64,000 nt of DNA from CAVTPU01 sp963736695. Its GTDB lineage: Bacteria > Actinomycetota > Actinomycetes > Mycobacteriales > Micromonosporaceae. The stretch's first letter is position 1. The number at the start of each line of letters is the position of its first letter. Positions 1 through 8,066 of this stretch are shown piece after piece. A program made the position numbers and the translations under genes. The notes under the pieces are model-generated. The model did no database searches. It was given only the letters and a program-made list of their open reading frames with translations, and was not told the origin of the DNA. The stretch covers positions 310,001-374,000 of the forward strand of contig CAVTPU010000001.1 in NCBI GenBank assembly GCA_963736695.1. Reading direction: 5' to 3'.

Positions 1-435
1 GCGCTCCTTCGTCACGTGGCCGGCGTAGCGCCTGGATGGTGCTGGGTCGCCGGCTGCGCGGCCGCCGGGTTCACCTCGGTGGCCGCTTGCCCATATCCAA
101 CGCGGGACGGGGGCCGGTGGGAGCGTTTCCTGGCACGACCCATACGACCGTGGCGGGGATCTTGACGATTTCTTGACGGGTACGCGCGCCATTCGGGCAC
201 GCCGGCCGGTCACAAGCGACTCAAATCGTGGTGGCGTCACCTGTCCGGGTGACGTCACCACGGTTGAATCACGCGGAGCCGCCGGGACTGTCGTCGATCT
301 CGCGAATGTGCGAAGACGACGACAGTCACATATCCATTCATCGAGATGGGTGGGCGCATTGCCCTCGGTTAGGTACCGTGGGCGGAAGAGGGCTTTTGTG
401 ATCTATTGCGGATGCCGCCCCTGATTGGAGACGAC
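1..435. other. Gene-poor left edge upstream of the P450 operon
   Basis: I see no convincing gene here. All frames entering from the left edge close within about 180 bases and none shows a recognisable family, so at most the last codons of a neighbour are present. The stretch holds one strong hairpin (listed separately) and a second inverted repeat with 10-bp arms at 287-296 and 317-326 separated by 20 bases. The P450 promoter must lie in the last 170 bases, but no convincing -35/-10 pair stands out. Confidence 0.5.
228..261. terminator. Strong hairpin, probable terminator
   Basis: Arms 228-240 and 249-261 are complementary over 13 bp with one mismatch and an 8-base loop. The right arm contains the self-complementary core GGTGACGTCACC, so it could also be an operator. 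As a terminator it would end a transcript entering from the left edge and insulate the P450 operon. Confidence 0.5.
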
Positions 436-1644
436 ATGACCGAACTCTCCGCTCCTCCGACTCTCGCCTTTCCCCTGCCCCGGACCTGCCCCTTCGCCCC
501 GCCCGCGGAATATCGACACATGCGCGAGCAGACGCCGATCACCCGGGTGAACCTGCCCAACGGCGCACAGGCCTGGGCGGTCAGCCGCCACGACGACATC
601 CGCACGATCCTCACCGATCCCCGTTTCAGCTCCGACCGCACCAACCCGGGCTTTCCCCTGCTCATCGCTGCCGCCCGACCGGTGAGCTCCACGGCACTGT
701 CGCTGGTCGGCATGGACCCACCCGAGCACGGGCCCGCCCGACGCGCCGTCGTCGGCGAGTTCACCGTCAAACGAATGCGGGCACTGCGCCCACGGATCCA
801 ACAGATCGTCGACGAGCACATCGACATGATGTTGGCCGGGCCACGCCCCGTTGATCTGGTTCACGCGTTGGCGCTCCCCGTGCCATCGCTGGTCATCTGC
901 GAGCTTCTCGGAGTCCCGTACGCTGATCACGACTTTTTTCAGACCAGCACCGGCCGCATGATCAGCCGCGCAGCCTCGGCGGAGGAGCGTCAGTCGGCGT
1001 TCGAGGGCCTGCGTTCCTATCTGGACGAACTGGTCAGGGAGAAGGAGGCCGAACCGGGCGACGACCTGCTCGGCAGACAGATCCGCGACCGACGTGACGC
1101 TGGCGACCTCGACCACGAGGCGCTCGTCGGCCTCGCGTTCCTGCTGCTGATCGCCGGGCACGAGACGACCGCCAACATGATCTCCCTCGGCACCGTCATG
1201 TTGTTGGAGAACCCGGAACAACTCGTACGGATCGTCGATGATCCGAGCAAGACCCTCGGAGCCGTCGAGGAGTTGCTGCGATATTTCACCATCGCCGAGG
1301 CGGCGACCTCGAGGGTCGCCGTCGACGACGCCGAACTCGGCGGCGTGCTCATTCGCGCCGGCGACGGCGTGTTGGCCCTCAGCTATGCCGCCAACCGTGA
1401 CCCCGAGGCGTTTCCCGACCCAGACGTCTTCGATGTCGAACGCGCCGCCCGCCATCACGTCGCATTCGGTTATGGGGCGCACCAGTGCCTCGGGCAGAAT
1501 CTCGCCCGGATCGAGCTTCAGGTCGTGTTCGACACGCTCTTCCGACGCGTCCCCGGGCTTCGGCTCGCCGCCGACGTCACGGACCTGCCGTTCAAAGACG
1601 ACGCCATACTCTTCGGCCTGCACGAGCTGCCGGTGAGTTGGTGA
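436..1644 (+). CDS. Cytochrome P450 monooxygenase
   Basis: Soluble bacterial class I P450 of 402 aa, a normal length for the family. It carries the I-helix oxygen-activation motif AGHETT near residue 240, an ExxR motif (EELLR) near 280, and the heme-ligand loop FGYGAHQCLG with the axial cysteine near residue 351. The start at 436 is chosen because GGAG lies 5 bases upstream; an in-frame ATG at 406 has no ribosome site. The stop overlaps the next start (TGATG), so it is translationally coupled to a ferredoxin that would pass electrons to it. The substrate is unknown. The sequence resembles actinomycete P450s of secondary or xenobiotic metabolism. It lies 43 kb from the PKS, so a role in that pathway is not implied. 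Confidence 0.96.
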   Translation: MTELSAPPTLAFPLPRTCPFAPPAEYRHMREQTPITRVNLPNGAQAWAVSRHDDIRTILTDPRFSSDRTNPGFPLLIAAARPVSSTALSLVGMDPPEHGPARRAVVGEFTVKRMRALRPRIQQIVDEHIDMMLAGPRPVDLVHALALPVPSLVICELLGVPYADHDFFQTSTGRMISRAASAEERQSAFEGLRSYLDELVREKEAEPGDDLLGRQIRDRRDAGDLDHEALVGLAFLLLIAGHETTANMISLGTVMLLENPEQLVRIVDDPSKTLGAVEELLRYFTIAEAATSRVAVDDAELGGVLIRAGDGVLALSYAANRDPEAFPDPDVFDVERAARHHVAFGYGAHQCLGQNLARIELQVVFDTLFRRVPGLRLAADVTDLPFKDDAILFGLHELPVSW

Positions 1645-1859
1645 TGGCCGTGATGAGAGTCGTCGCGGACACGTCCCGCTGTGTCGGAGCTGGGCAATGC
1701 GTGCTCACCGATCCGACCGTGTTCGACCAGAACGACACGGACGGAACCGTCACGCTGCTCACCCACCGCGTCGATGAGGCGACGCTGCCCGGCGTGCGTG
1801 AAGCAGTCGATCTCTGCCCCAGCCGGGCACTGTCCCTCGTTCCGGTGGGTCAGGCATGA
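1644..1859 (+). CDS. 3Fe-4S ferredoxin, P450 partner
   Basis: Small acidic ferredoxin of 71 aa. The cysteines are C13 and C19 (spaced CVGAGQC) and C58 followed by proline. The middle cysteine of a 4Fe-4S motif is absent, which is the usual pattern of single 3Fe-4S ferredoxins that sit beside actinomycete P450s. The start at 1644 overlaps the P450 stop by one base; an internal ATG at 1653 is an alternative. No ferredoxin reductase gene is present in the neighbourhood. It should shuttle electrons from a housekeeping reductase to the P450. Confidence 0.93.
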   Translation: MAVMRVVADTSRCVGAGQCVLTDPTVFDQNDTDGTVTLLTHRVDEATLPGVREAVDLCPSRALSLVPVGQA

Positions 1860-1860
1860 T

Positions 1861-1901
1861 CGTGGGGTTTGCGGGTCGTCCTGGCGACCGCAAACCCCAC
1901 G
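1861..1901 (+). terminator. Terminator of the P450-ferredoxin operon
   Basis: A 14-bp perfect stem, CGTGGGGTTTGCGG at 1861-1874 pairing with 1888-1901, with further near-complementary bases in the loop. It begins two bases after the ferredoxin stop codon. There is no long U tract, as is common in actinomycetes. Confidence 0.85.
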
Positions 1902-1950
1902 TCAACGAGGAGCACACCAGTCGCTGCGGCGACCGGAGTTTGGCAATCGA

Positions 1951-2121
1951 TCAGCCGCGCCCGAAAAGAGACCGGAACACCCCACCCGAGGACTTTCGCT
2001 CCTCAGGCGAGCAACTGCACCGCTGCGACTTGGGAACGCCGGCGAGCACCTGTTCGACGTGCATGCCGCAGCCGCGATAGGTCGCCTTCTTACAGTTTGG
2101 ACATGTTGCGGGAGAACACAT
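1951..2121 (-). CDS. Small zinc-ribbon-like protein
   Basis: A 56-aa cysteine-rich protein that starts MCSPATCPNCKKATYRGCG and ends in a basic FRSLFGRG tail. It has Cys pairs CxxC (residues 7 and 10), single cysteines nearby and a Cys-Ser-Cys, plus the HVEQVLAGVPKSQRC block. It matches my memory of a short actinobacterial family of unknown function with the core TCxxCxKxTxxGCGxHVxxV. The start at 2121 is preceded by AAAGGA at 7 bases, so a longer upstream reading is rejected. It is monocistronic and sits downstream of a palindrome resembling a metal-sensor operator. Zinc binding is inferred from the cysteines; the function is unknown. Confidence 0.78.
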   Translation of the reverse strand: MCSPATCPNCKKATYRGCGMHVEQVLAGVPKSQRCSCSPEERKSSGGVFRSLFGRG

Positions 2122-2158
2122 GCGGGGTTCCTTTCCGGGTCGGATAGTGCCCACACTA

Positions 2159-2174
2159 ATACCCCTCGGGGTAT
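2159..2174. promoter_or_regulatory. Palindrome resembling a CsoR-type operator
   Basis: ATACCCC-TC-GGGGTAT, a perfect 7+7 inverted repeat, lies 38 bases upstream of the zinc-ribbon gene and 170 bases upstream of the MerR-clamp gene. AT-flanked C4/G4 palindromes of this kind are known binding sites of copper-sensing CsoR repressors in actinomycetes. The short 2-base spacer is not the textbook form and no csoR gene is in the window, so assignment to CsoR is tentative. Confidence 0.4.
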
Positions 2175-2343
2175 CTCACAACTCGACGGCTCCCCCGTTC
2201 CACCTTCCGGGTGACCGCACCCGCTGCGGCAGTGCGCAGCCGGTGGCGCGCCGCACGACCGCAATTACCAACATTCGCCTCTATAAGGCACTTAACGTAT
2301 CAAACCGCACATCGGGGCTGCGTCCGCTTGACCTTCACGATGG

Positions 2344-3450
2344 ATGAAGGCCGACGATGACGACATGACGGCACCGGACGAGCTGCTCACGATCAGCGTC
2401 TTCGCGCGGCTGGTCGGGCTCACGCCGAGCGCGCTTCGTTTCTATGACGACTGTGGGCTGCTGCGGCCCGCGTTCGTCGATCCGGGCTCGGCCTATCGCT
2501 ATTACACCCATGACCAGCGGGTACGTGGGCAGCGGCTGCGCGATCTCCGAGCGGTGGGGCTGCCACTGGTCGACGTCCGAACGGTGCTCGACGGGCCCGC
2601 CACCGAGGCGGCCCGGGTGTTGAACGCTCATGTGCGCAGATTGGAGAACAAGGTGGAACCAGCTCGCCGACTCGCCGCCGAGGTCGTCGCGGCCCAACCC
2701 CGATCGTCACGGTGGTGCAGGGTTACCTTGTCCGGGCCGGAGCTCGCCAGCGCGGCCCGGCAGGTCACCCCGGCCGCCGCCGCACCGTCAACACCAGACG
2801 TCGACGATCTCGCGCTCGGCTGTGTGTCGATCGAGTTCGACACCGACGAAGTCATCTTCGTCGCCACTGATCGTTATCGCCTGTCGCGGCGGGCACTGCG
2901 ACCCCGGGAGTTCCTGGGCGAGCCTGACCGGCTCCTGGTCCCTGCGGCGGCGTTGGCAGAGCTCGCCCAATGGGCGGCCTTCACCGACGTCGTCGAGATC
3001 GACGTCACCGCCGACGCCGCCGTGATGACTGGCGGCGGCGAGACGCGGACGATGCCCACTGTGGAGGCGACCTATCCCGACTACCGCATCGCGCTCGCGA
3101 GCGTTGGCGAACCGTTGTCACGGGCCATCGTGGACAGAGCCCGGTTGTTGGAGTATATGGTCGGCGCCACCGACCCGGTCGTGGCCCTCACGACCGGCGA
3201 GGGTCGCCTGTCGCTGACATCGCCGACCAGCACGGCGGTCACCCGCCTCGACGCGATCTGCACCGGCGAGCCGATAACGATCGGATTCGGCCCTGGCGTG
3301 CTGGCGCCGGCGCTCGCGGCGAGCGTCGGGCCCGACGTCATGGTGGAGTTCGTCGCACCGGACCGACCGGTGATCGTTCGCTCAGCCGATCAGGGGACCT
3401 TCACCACCATTGTGATGCCGGTTCTCTTGAATCCTGACAAACGGGGCTGA
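2344..3450 (+). CDS. MerR-family HTH fused to a DNA polymerase III beta-clamp-like domain
   Basis: 368 aa. The first 90 residues are a MerR winged helix (SVFARLVGLTPSALRFYDDCGLL, then YRYY and the helical dimerisation stretch). From about residue 130 to the end the sequence reads as the second and third domains of the replicative sliding clamp DnaN, with the signature FVATDRYRLSRR, the TYPDYR segment and a final MPVLLNP like the DnaN C-terminus. The first clamp domain appears replaced by the HTH. Known MerR regulators put a small ligand or metal pocket there. MerR-clamp fusions occur in actinomycetes, but their role is not established. The start is 2344; an in-frame ATG at 2365 also fits. It could sense clamp-binding proteins or DNA structure; this is inference. 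Confidence 0.88.
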   Translation: MKADDDDMTAPDELLTISVFARLVGLTPSALRFYDDCGLLRPAFVDPGSAYRYYTHDQRVRGQRLRDLRAVGLPLVDVRTVLDGPATEAARVLNAHVRRLENKVEPARRLAAEVVAAQPRSSRWCRVTLSGPELASAARQVTPAAAAPSTPDVDDLALGCVSIEFDTDEVIFVATDRYRLSRRALRPREFLGEPDRLLVPAAALAELAQWAAFTDVVEIDVTADAAVMTGGGETRTMPTVEATYPDYRIALASVGEPLSRAIVDRARLLEYMVGATDPVVALTTGEGRLSLTSPTSTAVTRLDAICTGEPITIGFGPGVLAPALAASVGPDVMVEFVAPDRPVIVRSADQGTFTTIVMPVLLNPDKRG

Positions 3451-3478
3451 CGATCGGGCCAGCTCGACCGTCAACCAA

Positions 3479-3515
3479 CCCGGTGGCCGACCTGACGATC
3501 AGGTCGGCCGCCGGG
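3479..3515. terminator. Bidirectional terminator between convergent genes
   Basis: A long hairpin: GGCCGACCTGA (3485-3495) pairs perfectly with 3499-3509 across a 3-base loop. CCCGG (3479-3483) pairs with 3511-3515 to extend the stem beyond one mismatch. It ends exactly where the stop codon of the minus-strand gene begins, and serves both that gene and the MerR-clamp gene. Confidence 0.85.
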
Positions 3516-4298
3516 TCACTGCGTTCCGGCCGTGAGACACTCCCGCAGCAACGCGACCGCCTCCGGCGATCCCGTCACTGTCACTTCGTCGTCGGCCGCG
3601 CGGTTCCACAACCACAGGAAGAGTGCGCCGGACTCTCCGCGTACCATCGCATGGTTTTGATCGTCGGACTCGATGTCCGGATCAAGCTGCGACACGTCGA
3701 TCCCGTCGGACGTGATCCGCACCAACCAGGAGGCCAGCGCCGTCTGCACCCGCACCGTCACCGGCGAGCGAACGCCGGCGAGCACGTCTTCGTATTGGTC
3801 GGTCCAGGCCCGCGACCCGTAGGCGAGAAAAACCATGAGCAGCTCGTCGATGCCGTCGCGGGCCACGTCCGCGGGGACTGCGGTGACCGGAACGCCGGCG
3901 GCGAGTTCGACATCGACCCGGTGGACCACGGTCTCGTGCGCCATTCGGCGGGTCCAGAAGACCACACTCTGATCCGGCGCGAACCAGGTGTAACTGTGCG
4001 ACTGCGGTGCGCGAGTCGCAAACTCGGTGGTCAGGTCACGCCACGCTCGGTCGAACAGGGCGAGCGGGTCTTCGTCGGCCATGCCGTCGGGCGGCCACAA
4101 TGTGGGAGAGCCCGATCGCATGCACGCGACCTTGTGCAGGTAGACCGCGCCGAGATGGTGGAGCACGTCGCCGAGGAGCCAGTCCGGGCAGGACGGGACC
4201 GGCCTCTCGGGATCTGCGACGGAGGCGACGGCCCGCACCTGCGCGGCCTCCGCCTGCAACCACTCACTCAGCCGGGCGCTATCGGTGTGCTCTGCCAT
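3516..4298 (-). CDS. Maleylpyruvate isomerase-fold (DinB-like) mycothiol-dependent protein
   Basis: 260 aa. The N-terminal half is the MDMPI/DinB four-helix metal-binding fold, recognised by PVPSCPDWLLGDVLHHLG and the later WxxRRMAHETVVHRVD segment, whose histidines would hold a divalent metal. The C-terminal 90 residues match the MDMPI C-terminal domain, including the closing strand pattern ending in GSPEAVALLRECL. Family members use mycothiol as a cofactor or thiol acceptor, but most paralogues have no known substrate. A start at 4298 (MAEHTDS) fits homologues; an ATG at 4316 is possible, and neither has a clear ribosome site. It is transcribed toward the MerR-clamp gene. Confidence 0.86.
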   Translation of the reverse strand: MAEHTDSARLSEWLQAEAAQVRAVASVADPERPVPSCPDWLLGDVLHHLGAVYLHKVACMRSGSPTLWPPDGMADEDPLALFDRAWRDLTTEFATRAPQSHSYTWFAPDQSVVFWTRRMAHETVVHRVDVELAAGVPVTAVPADVARDGIDELLMVFLAYGSRAWTDQYEDVLAGVRSPVTVRVQTALASWLVRITSDGIDVSQLDPDIESDDQNHAMVRGESGALFLWLWNRAADDEVTVTGSPEAVALLRECLTAGTQ

Positions 4299-4353
4299 GC
4301 GGGAAGTCTGCCACATGGGGGGCGAACGGATTCCTGACGACTCTGCGGTCGCG

Positions 4354-5526
4354 TCATACGCGAGCCAGTTGCCGACCGCACGGACCCCGAAACGTCAGTT
4401 CGAAGTTCTCATAGTTGGGGAAGACGAGGGCTCTCATCGCGAGGGTGCGGCCATCCGGAGCCCATTCGGCCGTCGCCGCGATTCCGTTGCTGGACTCGGG
4501 GTATCCCGGGGTTCTGAAATGGGTCAGTTGAGTGAGAAGGCCATCGGGTTCCATGAGCATGAATTCGGTCTTGATGGAGAGCACTTTCGACGCGCCCGGA
4601 TCGTCCCGATAGGGAAAGGCGCTCATAAAGACGATCTGTCTGCCGTCCGGGGAGAAGAGCCCGTGTTCGTCCCAGACCGTCGGAGAGTTGGTGAGATTGA
4701 CCAGTTCGCCGGTCCGCACGTTGAGTATGAATTGATCCATGCCCTGCGCGTCCTTCTCCGTGGAGCCGGACAGGAGCAGCGACTCACCGTCCGGACGGAA
4801 GTTTCCCGGTTCATTCCAGAACATGCCCTTCGGCGTGATGTCTCTCCGGTTCGTGAACGCGGGCATGTCACCATCGGTCACGACATCGGCCATGGTGAGT
4901 TGCCATCGCCCGAACGGATAGTAGGCAACGATATTGCCGTCCATCGCCTGCGACCAGACCGCCATGGTGCCGTCGGCGGTGAAAGCTGGACCGGTGTATC
5001 CGTCGCCGATTCGCGAATCGCCGGACGCGAAATCGGTCAGCCGTCGCCACTTTTCGCCGTCCGGCGTGATGGCATACATGTTGGTCCAGAGACCGTTCTG
5101 AAGCTGTCCCTCCACATAGTCACGATTCCACCCCAACACAGGTGGAACGGTGTAGGTGTCGCGTTCGACAGCGATGGTCAACCACTTCCCCGACGGGTGC
5201 CAGCGGGGTTGCATCTTCGCGCGGGACCGCTGCGGCCCGCCCGGCACGTCGCGGCAGGTGATGCAGACCGGCCTCTCCCCGGTCTCGTCGTTGTCGTCGC
5301 CGACGTAAATCTGCGGGGTTCCCCGCTCGTCCTCGTCGCTGACGACGAAGCGATGGCCGTCGGGCGCGAACACTTTGAGCAGGTGCGCCTCGACCTTTCG
5401 GATTTCCCGCACATGGCAGTCGGAGGCTGCCGCGATCTGTCGGGTGGGGCTGACCGGCGCCTGCGGGCCCGCCACGCATCCGGCGAGTGTCAGCAGGCAC
5501 GACACCGCGCAGAGGAGACGTTTCAT
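4354..5526 (-). CDS. Lipoprotein with TolB/PD40-like beta-propeller
   Basis: 390 aa with a lipoprotein signal peptide: basic MKR, a hydrophobic run, then the lipobox LAGC with the acylated cysteine at residue 17. The mature part has repeated propeller-blade motifs of the PD40/TolB type (APDGHRFVV, HPSGKWLTI, RPDGESLLL, SPDGRQIVF, APDGRTLAM), spaced as in a six-bladed propeller. It also has extra cysteines near residues 88-91 (CITC) that may form a disulfide. It should be anchored to the outer face of the membrane and bind proteins or ligands rather than act as an enzyme. It stands alone on the minus strand, and a longer role cannot be read from context. Confidence 0.85.
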   Translation of the reverse strand: MKRLLCAVSCLLTLAGCVAGPQAPVSPTRQIAAASDCHVREIRKVEAHLLKVFAPDGHRFVVSDEDERGTPQIYVGDDNDETGERPVCITCRDVPGGPQRSRAKMQPRWHPSGKWLTIAVERDTYTVPPVLGWNRDYVEGQLQNGLWTNMYAITPDGEKWRRLTDFASGDSRIGDGYTGPAFTADGTMAVWSQAMDGNIVAYYPFGRWQLTMADVVTDGDMPAFTNRRDITPKGMFWNEPGNFRPDGESLLLSGSTEKDAQGMDQFILNVRTGELVNLTNSPTVWDEHGLFSPDGRQIVFMSAFPYRDDPGASKVLSIKTEFMLMEPDGLLTQLTHFRTPGYPESSNGIAATAEWAPDGRTLAMRALVFPNYENFELTFRGPCGRQLARV

Positions 5527-5729
5527 GGCAGCGACTCTGCGCGTTGGGCTCGGGGACCACGGGGAGGTGGCGCGAGTAGCGGGTCAATCGACACGACGCC
5601 CATCATGCCAGCGTCGTGCGACATCCACGACACACCTGCACCCGTACGGGCATCGGCAGTGCGCCGGGGAGGCGGTCGATGCGACAGGTTAAGGTGTGCG
5701 GCGCTCTATCACTCCGGAGGGACAGCATC

Positions 5730-6197
5730 ATGTCGCAACCCAATCAGTATCCCGACGTAGTTCAGGGACAACCGTCGGCGCCAGCCTACCCAGGTGTGGC
5801 GGCGTCACCGACCACGGCCGACACGACGACCGGTTCGTCGGATGCGGGTGGACCGAAGGGCACGGGCAAGAGATCGATGGTCGCCGTCGGATGGGTGGTT
5901 GGAATCGTCGTCGTCGCAGCGGTCGTCACCGCCGGCGTAGTTCTTCTCACCGGGGAATCGCTCAAAATCGGATCCTGTGTGGACAAGTCGCAGGTGCATG
6001 TCGTCGACTGCGGCTCGTCCGAGTCCAACTACAAGATCGTTCAGATGATCGCCGACCAGGACCGTTTCGTCGCCGACGTCAACGCTGTCTGCACCGACAA
6101 GAGCACCGACGACGCTGTCTGGTATGGAGGCAGGAAGTCGAAGAGCGGCACGATCCTGTGCCTAGCCGACCTCCGCAAGGAGCCGGCGAAAGAGTAG
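5730..6197 (+). CDS. LppU/SCO3897-like single-pass membrane protein
   Basis: 155 aa. A proline- and threonine-rich cytoplasmic N-terminus of about 45 residues is followed by one transmembrane helix (MVAVGWVVGIVVVAAVVTAG, about residues 49-70). The extracytoplasmic domain carries four cysteines in the pattern IGSCVDK, VHVVDCG, AVCTD, ILCLADL, which matches the LppU/SCO3897 family of actinobacterial envelope proteins. The start is fixed by GGAGGG 8 bases upstream; the earlier in-frame codons are rejected. The function of the family is unknown. Confidence 0.82.
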   Translation: MSQPNQYPDVVQGQPSAPAYPGVAASPTTADTTTGSSDAGGPKGTGKRSMVAVGWVVGIVVVAAVVTAGVVLLTGESLKIGSCVDKSQVHVVDCGSSESNYKIVQMIADQDRFVADVNAVCTDKSTDDAVWYGGRKSKSGTILCLADLRKEPAKE

Positions 6198-6202
6198 CCC
6201 CT

Positions 6203-6291
6203 TCTGTGGCGCGATCATCTGTGGCGCGATCATGAAGCTACTTGTCATGATCGCACCGTTCACCTAGTCAGTAGGTTCATGATCGCGCCAC
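6203..6291. repeat. Tandem and inverted copies of GTGGCGCGATCAT
   Basis: A 15-bp unit (TCTGTGGCGCGATCA) is tandemly duplicated at 6203-6217 and 6218-6232. GTGGCGCGATCATGAA at 6221-6236 is perfectly inverted at 6276-6291 (16 bp), and a partial copy lies at 6245-6256. It sits between two genes on the plus strand. It can form a terminator-like hairpin for the LppU-like gene, but the extra copies also suit a multi-site operator. Confidence 0.7.
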
Positions 6292-6435
6292 TGATGGGGT
6301 TCTCGCGTGTCAGGTCCCGCAGCACCTCGAGTCGCCTTCCGTCAGTTGTCCACTGTGGCCGAAAGGGCTTGGTTGTTGACAATTCGCGCAACGGTGTGGT
6401 GATGTGTCGATGAACCGACGTCAGGGGGAGTCGCC

Positions 6436-7977
6436 GTGTCCGATGAACGAGTCGACGATGCGCCAATCACCACACCCGACTCCGCCACGCGCCTTCCCTT
6501 GTCGAGGGTGCTGAGCCCGGGCGGACGCTTCGCGATCGTGCTCTTGTCGGCGCTCGTCTGGGGTGTCGCGTCGGGCTGGTTGACGCCGCGCGGTCCGTTG
6601 ACCAACGGCCAGGCGCTGTGGTCCGTCGCGATCAGCGTGACGATCGGCGTCTTCTCCGGGTGGTTGAGCCGTTCACGCTGGGCAATGCTGGTGGCTCCTC
6701 TTGCGTTTGTTGCCGCGTTGGAGTTGGCCCGGTGGCGGGTTCGGGGTCCTTCCGTGGACGCGGTCCACATGAGCACGTTCGGCTTTCTGGCGCTCGTGTC
6801 CGGCCGGGGCGTGCACGGTTTGCTCTCCGTGTTGCCGATGATGGTCGGCGCGGCATATGGCGCGGGTGCGGCCCGCCGCGCAATGCCCGCCAACGGACGT
6901 CGGGCTCTGCGACATCTGAGCCGCGCGGGGGTGGCGATCCTCGCGTCCGTCGCTATGCTCGCGGCGGTGGCGGCGGCAGTTCCCGCCGAGACCGCCGCCA
7001 TCCTGGGACCGAACGGCAAGCCTCTCGCGGGCAGCGTCGCCGAGTTGACCAGCGTCGACGTCAATGGACATCGGCTCGCCATGATGATCCGCGGCAACGA
7101 TGCATCGGCGCCGGTGCTGCTATTCGTTCCCGGCGCGCCGGGCGGTTCGGAGATCGGTTCGGTTCGCCGGCACCTCGTCGCCCTCGAACGGCGCTTCGTC
7201 GTCGTCACGTTGGACCGCCGGGGCGGCGGAAAGTCCTATCCCGCCCTCGACCCCACCACAAGCATGACGTTGGACGGCGCGGTGGCCGACACGATCGCCG
7301 TCACCGAATATCTGCGGCGCCGCTTCCACCAAGAAAAGATCTATCTGCTCGGCCATTCAGGCGGTTCGCTGGTGGGCGTGCTCGCGGCATCGCGTCACCC
7401 CGAGCTGTTTCGGGCATATATCGGAACCGGCCAGGCCGTGAACCTCCCCGAAAGCGACCGGATCCTCTATGCCGACATCCTCGCCTGGGCGCACGCCACG
7501 GGCAGACCCACGGTCGCCCGCCAGCTCACCGCGCTCGGGCCGCCGCCCTACACAGACTTCTACTCGTACGAGTCGATCATGCTTTACGAGAGCAAGGTCT
7601 ACGACTACGACCACAGCCGCAACGACGAAGGGGCCGGCGGTTTCGCGGAGAACCTCAACGTCGAGGAATACACAACACTGGAGAAGGTCCACACACTCAA
7701 CGCGATCATGGATACCTGGAGCGCGCTGTATCCGACCATGCAGGACGTCGACCTGCGCACCGACGTCCGACAGTTGTCGATTCCGGTCTATTTTGTCCAG
7801 GGCACCCACGAGATGCGGGGACTGTCGATTCTCTTCACCCAGTGGTATGAAGTGCTTCAGGCGCCCGACAAACACCTCACGGTGTTGGAGACCTCGGGCC
7901 ATCGAGCCATGTTCGAGCAGCCAGATCGCTTCGTCGACGTCATGACCCGCGTGCTCGCCGACACCCACGCGGGTTAG
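6436..7977 (+). CDS. Alpha/beta hydrolase with multi-pass membrane N-terminus
   Basis: 513 aa. The first ~175 residues contain about five hydrophobic helices (for example FAIVLLSALVWGVASGWL and AILASVAMLAAVAAAV). From about residue 200 there is a proline iminopeptidase-like alpha/beta hydrolase (S33): the oxyanion strand LLFVPGAPGG, the nucleophile elbow GHSGGS with Ser308, and the catalytic histidine in ETSGHRAMF near residue 492. The usual acid position reads QGTHEMRG, without the expected Asp, so the third member of the triad is uncertain. The start is GTG at 6436 with GGGGGAG 5 bases upstream. The topology places the hydrolase domain on the outer side if the helix count is odd. The substrate is unknown. 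Confidence 0.86.
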   Translation: MSDERVDDAPITTPDSATRLPLSRVLSPGGRFAIVLLSALVWGVASGWLTPRGPLTNGQALWSVAISVTIGVFSGWLSRSRWAMLVAPLAFVAALELARWRVRGPSVDAVHMSTFGFLALVSGRGVHGLLSVLPMMVGAAYGAGAARRAMPANGRRALRHLSRAGVAILASVAMLAAVAAAVPAETAAILGPNGKPLAGSVAELTSVDVNGHRLAMMIRGNDASAPVLLFVPGAPGGSEIGSVRRHLVALERRFVVVTLDRRGGGKSYPALDPTTSMTLDGAVADTIAVTEYLRRRFHQEKIYLLGHSGGSLVGVLAASRHPELFRAYIGTGQAVNLPESDRILYADILAWAHATGRPTVARQLTALGPPPYTDFYSYESIMLYESKVYDYDHSRNDEGAGGFAENLNVEEYTTLEKVHTLNAIMDTWSALYPTMQDVDLRTDVRQLSIPVYFVQGTHEMRGLSILFTQWYEVLQAPDKHLTVLETSGHRAMFEQPDRFVDVMTRVLADTHAG

Positions 7978-8006
7978 CCAGAGTCGTTCGGAGAGCGGAA
8001 GCCAGA

Positions 8007-8052
8007 CGGTCCGTCGTGGATGACACGAACACGAGTCATCCACGACGGACCG
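8007..8052. terminator. Bidirectional terminator
   Basis: An 18-bp perfect stem (8007-8024 with 8035-8052, arm beginning CGGTCCGTCGTGGATGAC) and a 10-base loop. It lies between the convergent hydrolase gene and the sigma-partner gene and serves both. Confidence 0.92.
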
Positions 8053-8066
8053 GTCGAGTTTCGGCT

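Noticed and set aside
403..1623. 406-codon minus-strand frame opposite the P450
   Set aside because: Antisense of the P450, whose I-helix, ExxR and heme motifs are unmistakable.
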